From Chitinophaga pinensis (GTDB lineage Bacteria > Bacteroidota > Bacteroidia > AKYH767-A > OLB10): a stretch of DNA of 10,870 nt. Position 1 is the stretch's first letter, and the number at the start of each line of letters is the position of its first letter. The notes under the pieces are model-generated. The model did not search any database. It saw nothing but the letters and a program-made list of their open reading frames with translations, and had not been told where the DNA came from. Shown here piece after piece: positions 7,501-10,870 of the stretch. Location: positions 1 through 10,870 of the forward strand of contig CAMBYJ010000039.1 of assembly GCA_945872015.1 (NCBI GenBank), given 5' to 3'. Both the position numbers and the translations under genes were made by a program.

Positions 7501-10500
7501 GGATGATGGATCCTTTTAATAGTAATAGTCAAAATACAAGTGGTGGTGATTTATATTTTAATCTTGGAAATATTAGTGAAGATATTTTGAAGGATGGTAA
7601 ATTAGAATATGAAAACGGATTATCGTCAACAGGTGATACATCAACTTCAAACAAAACAGTATGGGGTTTTACTCCAAAAACACAACCACCGATTATTTAT
7701 GCATTCGATAATAATCCCGATGCGCGACAATATCAAGATGTTGGTTTAGATGGTGTGAGAAACGGACAGGAGTCGATTATTTTTCAGGACTATTTAAATA
7801 CCTTAAGTACCAACGTTTCTCCAACAGCATATCAGCAAGCACTATCCGATCCTTCTTCAGATAACTACCATTACTATAGAGGTACTGATTATGATAATGC
7901 ACAAAAGAGCATCTTAGATCGTTACAAAGAGTATAGTCATCCCGACGGAAATTCACCTACTGATAATCAAATTAACGAATCGTATACAACTTCTGCAACA
8001 ACAATTCCTGATGTAGAAGATGTAAATAAAGATTTTAATCAGGAAGGCTCAGAGCAGTTTTATGAATATCGTGTTTCATTACGTCCTGGTGATATGGAAG
8101 TAGGAAGAAACTTTATTGTCGATAAAATCACACGTAATGTTTCATTGCCGAATTCAACAAACACAGACATTACATGGTATCAATTCAAAATTCCTATTCG
8201 TGATGTTCAGGGTGCTAATCCTAATATTACTAAGTATGGTGATATTGATGGATTCAATACAATTACATTTATTCGTTCATTCATGACAGGCTTTAGTGAG
8301 CCAATGACATTGCGTTTTGCTAAATTGGAATTCCTGCGTGGCGAATGGAGAAAGTATGCATACAATATGTATACTCCTGGAGAAGTAATTCCTGGTGATC
8401 CCAACTTAGGTACGTTCGATGTTTCTTCTGTAAGTATCGAAGAGAATGGAAACAGAACACCAGTGCCTTATGTATTACCTCCGGATATTCAGCAAGAAAT
8501 AAATATTGGTTCTACTACTTTACAACGATTGAACGAGCAATCATTGTCGTTAAGAGTATGTGATTTGGAAGATGGCGATGCACGTGCAGCATTTAAAAAT
8601 CTTGGACTTGATTTGCGTGCATATAAAAAAGTAAAGATGTTTATTCATGCAGAGTCTTTTGGAGCTGCAGATGATTTAAAGAATGATGACATCACAGTTT
8701 TTATTCGTTTTGGTAACGACTTTACTGAGAATTATTATGAGTACGAAGTACCATTGAAGATAACACCGTGGGGTGCTACTGATCAATATGCTATATGGCC
8801 GCTAGCAAATAATGTTGATCTTGATTTAGAAAAGTTTGTAAATCTAAAATTAGCACGTAATACTGCAGTTGATAATTCGAGCGGTGCAATAAATATTACA
8901 AGTTTATACTCTGAAAGTGATGTGGGAGGAAGAAATACATTATCAGTAAAAGGTAATCCTTCGTTAAGTAGTGTCCGAACAATTATGGTTGGTGTTAGAA
9001 ATCCGAAGCGTGATCCAACAGATCCTAACGGTGACGATGGTACGTCGAAATGCGCGGAGGTGTGGGTAAACGAATTACGTTTAACAGATTTTGACCGCCA
9101 GGGAGGTTGGGCTGCTACTGGTCGTGTAACCGCAAAGCTTGCCGATATTGGTAACGTTGCATTAACGGGTACACATAAGTCGGTAGGATTTGGTACAATA
9201 GAGCAGAAGGTAAGCGAACGTCGAAGAAGTGCAGAAACATCTTTCAATGCAACATCTACTTTATATCTTGGAAAGTTCTTGCCTGAAAAAGCAAACCTTG
9301 ATATTCCAATGTATGTAAACTATGGTACAGTGATTAATAATCCGCAATTTGATCCGTTAGATCAAGACGTGCCATATGCTGATGCGGTAGAGAATAATCA
9401 AACAGCTGCTGAGAAAAAAGAATTTAAGAAGCGCTCGCAAGATTATACAAGAACCAAAGGGATTAATTTTACCAACGTTAAAAAGAATAGAAGCGGAAGT
9501 GCGAAAGCTAAATTGTACGATATTGAAAACTTTAACTTTACCTATGGCTATGATGAAGTTTTACATCGTGATATCAATATTGAATATGATATCATTAAAA
9601 CACATCGCGGTGCTATCGGATATAATTTCAATACAACTCCAAAGTATATAAGCCCTTTTTCAAAAGTATCATTCTTGAATTCTAAATACCTGAAACTGGT
9701 TAAAGATGTAAACATTAACCTTGTTCCAACAACGATGAATTTCCGGATGGATGCTCAACGTATTTACGGTGAAAAATTGTTCCGTAACAATACGGGCTAT
9801 TCAGATATTGTTCGTGATACATTCTTCAATAAGAATTTTGATATGCGTCGCGTGTACGACTTTAAATATGACATCACAAAATCGATTAAGCTTGATTTCA
9901 ATGCTAATAATTACGGTGTAATTGATGAGCCAGAAGGACGTATCGATACACAGGAAGATAAAGATTCTATCAAGAGTAATATTTTTGGAAAGAACTTTTT
10001 CTTAGGACGTAATAAGCAATATACGCAGGCTGGAAATGTTTCTTATCAGGTGCCATTAAATAAATTTCCATTAACCGACTGGATATCGGTGAATGTGAAA
10101 TACGGATTTAACTATAGCTGGCAATCGGGGCAGTTTATTCAAGATAGTACTGGCTCATTCGGAGTAGATCCAAGAACAGGAAATACTATTCAGAATTCAA
10201 ATACCAAACAGGTTAATGGAAATTTTGTCTTAACAACGCTCTACAATAAAGTTCCATTCCTGAAAAAGATAAATTCACCTAAGCCTCCTAAGAAAACAGC
10301 AACTAAAAATGAGCCTCCTAAAAACCCGAAGGACTCAATTCCGGGTATGAAAGCTCCAAAAGTGAAGCAACCTAAAGCAATTCCAGATGGTGTTCGTTTC
10401 ATTGGAAAAATGATTATGGGTGTAAGGTCGGTTGGATTTACCTATAGTGAAACTAACGGTACCGTATTACCGGGATATACAAATTACTCTCAGTTGTTAG

Positions 10501-10870
10501 GTCAAGATTTAGATCGTAATTCACCAGGATTAGCATTTGGATTTGGTTCACAACAAGATATTCGTCCGCAGGCTGTGAATGGAAAATGGATTACTACAGA
10601 TACAAGTTTGAATAACTCATTTGCTAGAAATTACAATCAGAATTTTACGGGAAGAAGTTCAATTGAGCCGTTTGATGGATTTAAAATTGAATTGAATGCT
10701 ACTCGACAATTCACTCGCAATAATTCAGAGTTCTTCCGTTGGAATGGATCCCGTTTTGATTCACAAAGCATAACAGAAACAGGAAACTTTAGTATCTCTA
10801 CTATTTCAATTAATACAGCATTTGTTAAAGATGATCCAACAACGTATTCCAACGCTGTGTTTGAAGAGTT
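4515..10870 (+). CDS. sprA: Type IX secretion translocon SprA (Sov), cut by right window edge
   Basis: SprA is the giant outer-membrane beta-barrel through which T9SS clients leave the periplasm; it is also needed for gliding in gliding species. The frame is open from TTG 4515 to the edge (2118 codons). Family members are roughly 2300-2500 residues, so some hundreds are missing. TTG is chosen because an in-frame TGA lies at 4500-4502, no ATG comes between, and it gives a full signal peptide (MKSIRFYISVLLGM..., cut after AFA at 29). A Gly/Ser stretch (46-52) leads to LRYPFNDRY (55-63). Family landmarks follow: YNPDNREYDIFEKMGDLDF (90-108), GSQSLFGLKTQLKFGKLTVT (268-287), YIDDFEGSQ (830-838), MRRIESTDFEAANIEFIQFW (977-996), MFIHAES (1375-1381) and YSETNGTVLPGY near 1977. 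A Lys/Pro-rich segment occupies about 1917-1959. I checked the frame at many points and saw no frameshift. Confidence 0.96.
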   Translation, partial: MKSIRFYISVLLGMLIVVALILSDSPAFAEIHESYFILPGDTPTTGGGSGGSVMLRYPFNDRYADPYSSQSGFSPLYLNYPSNIKTTVEYNPDNREYDIFEKMGDLDFRSPSYMTFEEFKESQFKKSTQDYWKKKSNEESLSQRKGFAPRLYVGGESFSRIFGGNTIDIRPQGSAALSFGLNISRYDNPTLPERQRRNTTFDFKERIQMNVIGNIGEKLKITTNYNTEASFDFENQIKLEYTGYEDEIIQKLEAGNVSLPLNTQLIQGSQSLFGLKTQLKFGKLTVTSILTQQKGKASNIEVKGGATTTNFDISADQYEANKHYYLANYFKDNYDNALKDLPFINSTVNITRLEVWVTNKNNSTDNTRTVVGFTDLAESVPYNPAIPGSGNFYPSDTLSNTLYQDVLNNYPSIRDINSVQNTMASIPYLSASRDYEVVQNARKLNTNEYTFNPRLGYISLNQALNTNEVLAVAYEYAVGGQVFRVGELTTAGIEPPKVLMLKLLKGRITNTKLPLWDLMMKNVYALGGFQIDKKDFKLNVLFYVDTIGNRLNYIPVAPSEPNVYAKALNRLFNLDKLNVNNDPRPDGEYDFIEGVTIYSNSGRIIFPVREPFGGFLRSQFVSQSNADVYAYDVLYDSTKTVALQFPEKNKFSLKGSYSSKFGSDIPLNQLNIPEGSVKVTAGGIPLVENVDYTVDYNLGRVKIINQSILNSGQAINISLESNSLFSIQSKTLFGSRFDYVVNKDLVLGGTIMRLNERPITQKVNFGDEPIANTIWGVDGTWKRESRWLTKVIDKLPGISTKAPSQITVSGEFADLIPGNNRAIGKNGTAYIDDFEGSQTTIDLKTNVGAWSLASTPQSRFAEARLDSVTTSYGFNRSRFSWYIIDPLFYRNQSGVTPAHITNNDISNHLVRQIPEKEIFPNKQAPQGQTVILPVMNMSFFPEERGPYNYDVLPTPFSSGVDADGKLLDPETRWGGIMRRIESTDFEAANIEFIQFWMMDPFNSNSQNTSGGDLYFNLGNISEDILKDGKLEYENGLSSTGDTSTSNKTVWGFTPKTQPPIIYAFDNNPDARQYQDVGLDGVRNGQESIIFQDYLNTLSTNVSPTAYQQALSDPSSDNYHYYRGTDYDNAQKSILDRYKEYSHPDGNSPTDNQINESYTTSATTIPDVEDVNKDFNQEGSEQFYEYRVSLRPGDMEVGRNFIVDKITRNVSLPNSTNTDITWYQFKIPIRDVQGANPNITKYGDIDGFNTITFIRSFMTGFSEPMTLRFAKLEFLRGEWRKYAYNMYTPGEVIPGDPNLGTFDVSSVSIEENGNRTPVPYVLPPDIQQEINIGSTTLQRLNEQSLSLRVCDLEDGDARAAFKNLGLDLRAYKKVKMFIHAESFGAADDLKNDDITVFIRFGNDFTENYYEYEVPLKITPWGATDQYAIWPLANNVDLDLEKFVNLKLARNTAVDNSSGAINITSLYSESDVGGRNTLSVKGNPSLSSVRTIMVGVRNPKRDPTDPNGDDGTSKCAEVWVNELRLTDFDRQGGWAATGRVTAKLADIGNVALTGTHKSVGFGTIEQKVSERRRSAETSFNATSTLYLGKFLPEKANLDIPMYVNYGTVINNPQFDPLDQDVPYADAVENNQTAAEKKEFKKRSQDYTRTKGINFTNVKKNRSGSAKAKLYDIENFNFTYGYDEVLHRDINIEYDIIKTHRGAIGYNFNTTPKYISPFSKVSFLNSKYLKLVKDVNINLVPTTMNFRMDAQRIYGEKLFRNNTGYSDIVRDTFFNKNFDMRRVYDFKYDITKSIKLDFNANNYGVIDEPEGRIDTQEDKDSIKSNIFGKNFFLGRNKQYTQAGNVSYQVPLNKFPLTDWISVNVKYGFNYSWQSGQFIQDSTGSFGVDPRTGNTIQNSNTKQVNGNFVLTTLYNKVPFLKKINSPKPPKKTATKNEPPKNPKDSIPGMKAPKVKQPKAIPDGVRFIGKMIMGVRSVGFTYSETNGTVLPGYTNYSQLLGQDLDRNSPGLAFGFGSQQDIRPQAVNGKWITTDTSLNNSFARNYNQNFTGRSSIEPFDGFKIELNATRQFTRNNSEFFRWNGSRFDSQSITETGNFSISTISINTAFVKDDPTTYSNAVFEE

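Noticed and set aside
8207..10852. Minus-strand open frames opposite sprA (8207-8404, 8783-9247, 10637-10852), the longest 154 codons.
   Set aside because: SprA family residues continue on the plus strand throughout; the antisense translations show no domain, signal peptide or supporting context.
1..10870. Mobile elements, CRISPR arrays, tRNA or rRNA genes, long repeats.
   Set aside because: I saw no transposase, inverted terminal repeats, spaced direct repeats, or tRNA/rRNA-like sequence anywhere in the window.

Overview
The window comes from an AT-rich member of the Bacteroidota. The evidence is a gene for SprA/Sov, the type IX secretion system (T9SS) translocon. A second gene encodes a protein with a C-terminal T9SS sorting domain, there is a typical Bacteroidota fused malic enzyme/phosphotransacetylase gene, and there are TAnnTTTG-type -7 promoter boxes. 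The SprA sequence looks more like Chitinophagales/Sphingobacteriales than Flavobacteriales, but that is only an impression from memory.

Layout. (1) 1-383, minus strand: the N-terminal part of an exported thioredoxin-like, Omp28-related protein with a CPPC motif; its 3' end lies beyond the left edge. (2) 384-544: a divergent intergenic region with a weak promoter for the gene on its right. (3) 545-1255, plus: a 236-residue secreted protein with a type A T9SS sorting domain, followed by a clear intrinsic terminator. (4) 1412-3688, plus: maeB, malic enzyme fused to a phosphotransacetylase-like domain, with its own terminator. (5) 3812-4399, plus: ruvA, preceded by a perfect -7 box so close to the ATG that the mRNA may be leaderless. 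(6) 4400-4514: a spacer with a GC-rich 12-bp palindrome and possible RNA hairpins. (7) 4515 to the right edge, plus: sprA, starting at TTG and open to the edge (2118 complete codons visible), with the C-terminus missing.

How they fit together. The two left-hand genes encode exported proteins. At least the second is a predicted T9SS client, and SprA at the right is the outer-membrane channel such clients cross. maeB and ruvA are housekeeping genes (carbon flux from malate to pyruvate, and Holliday-junction branch migration). As I recall, they often neighbour sprA in Bacteroidota, so the maeB-ruvA-sprA order looks like inherited synteny and not a recent assembly. I see no mobile element, CRISPR array, tRNA, rRNA or phage gene. 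No gap between genes exceeds 300 bases. I do not see a new multi-gene system here; the points worth a second look are the sprA start and leader, the ruvA promoter, and the cysteine-containing secreted pair at the left.
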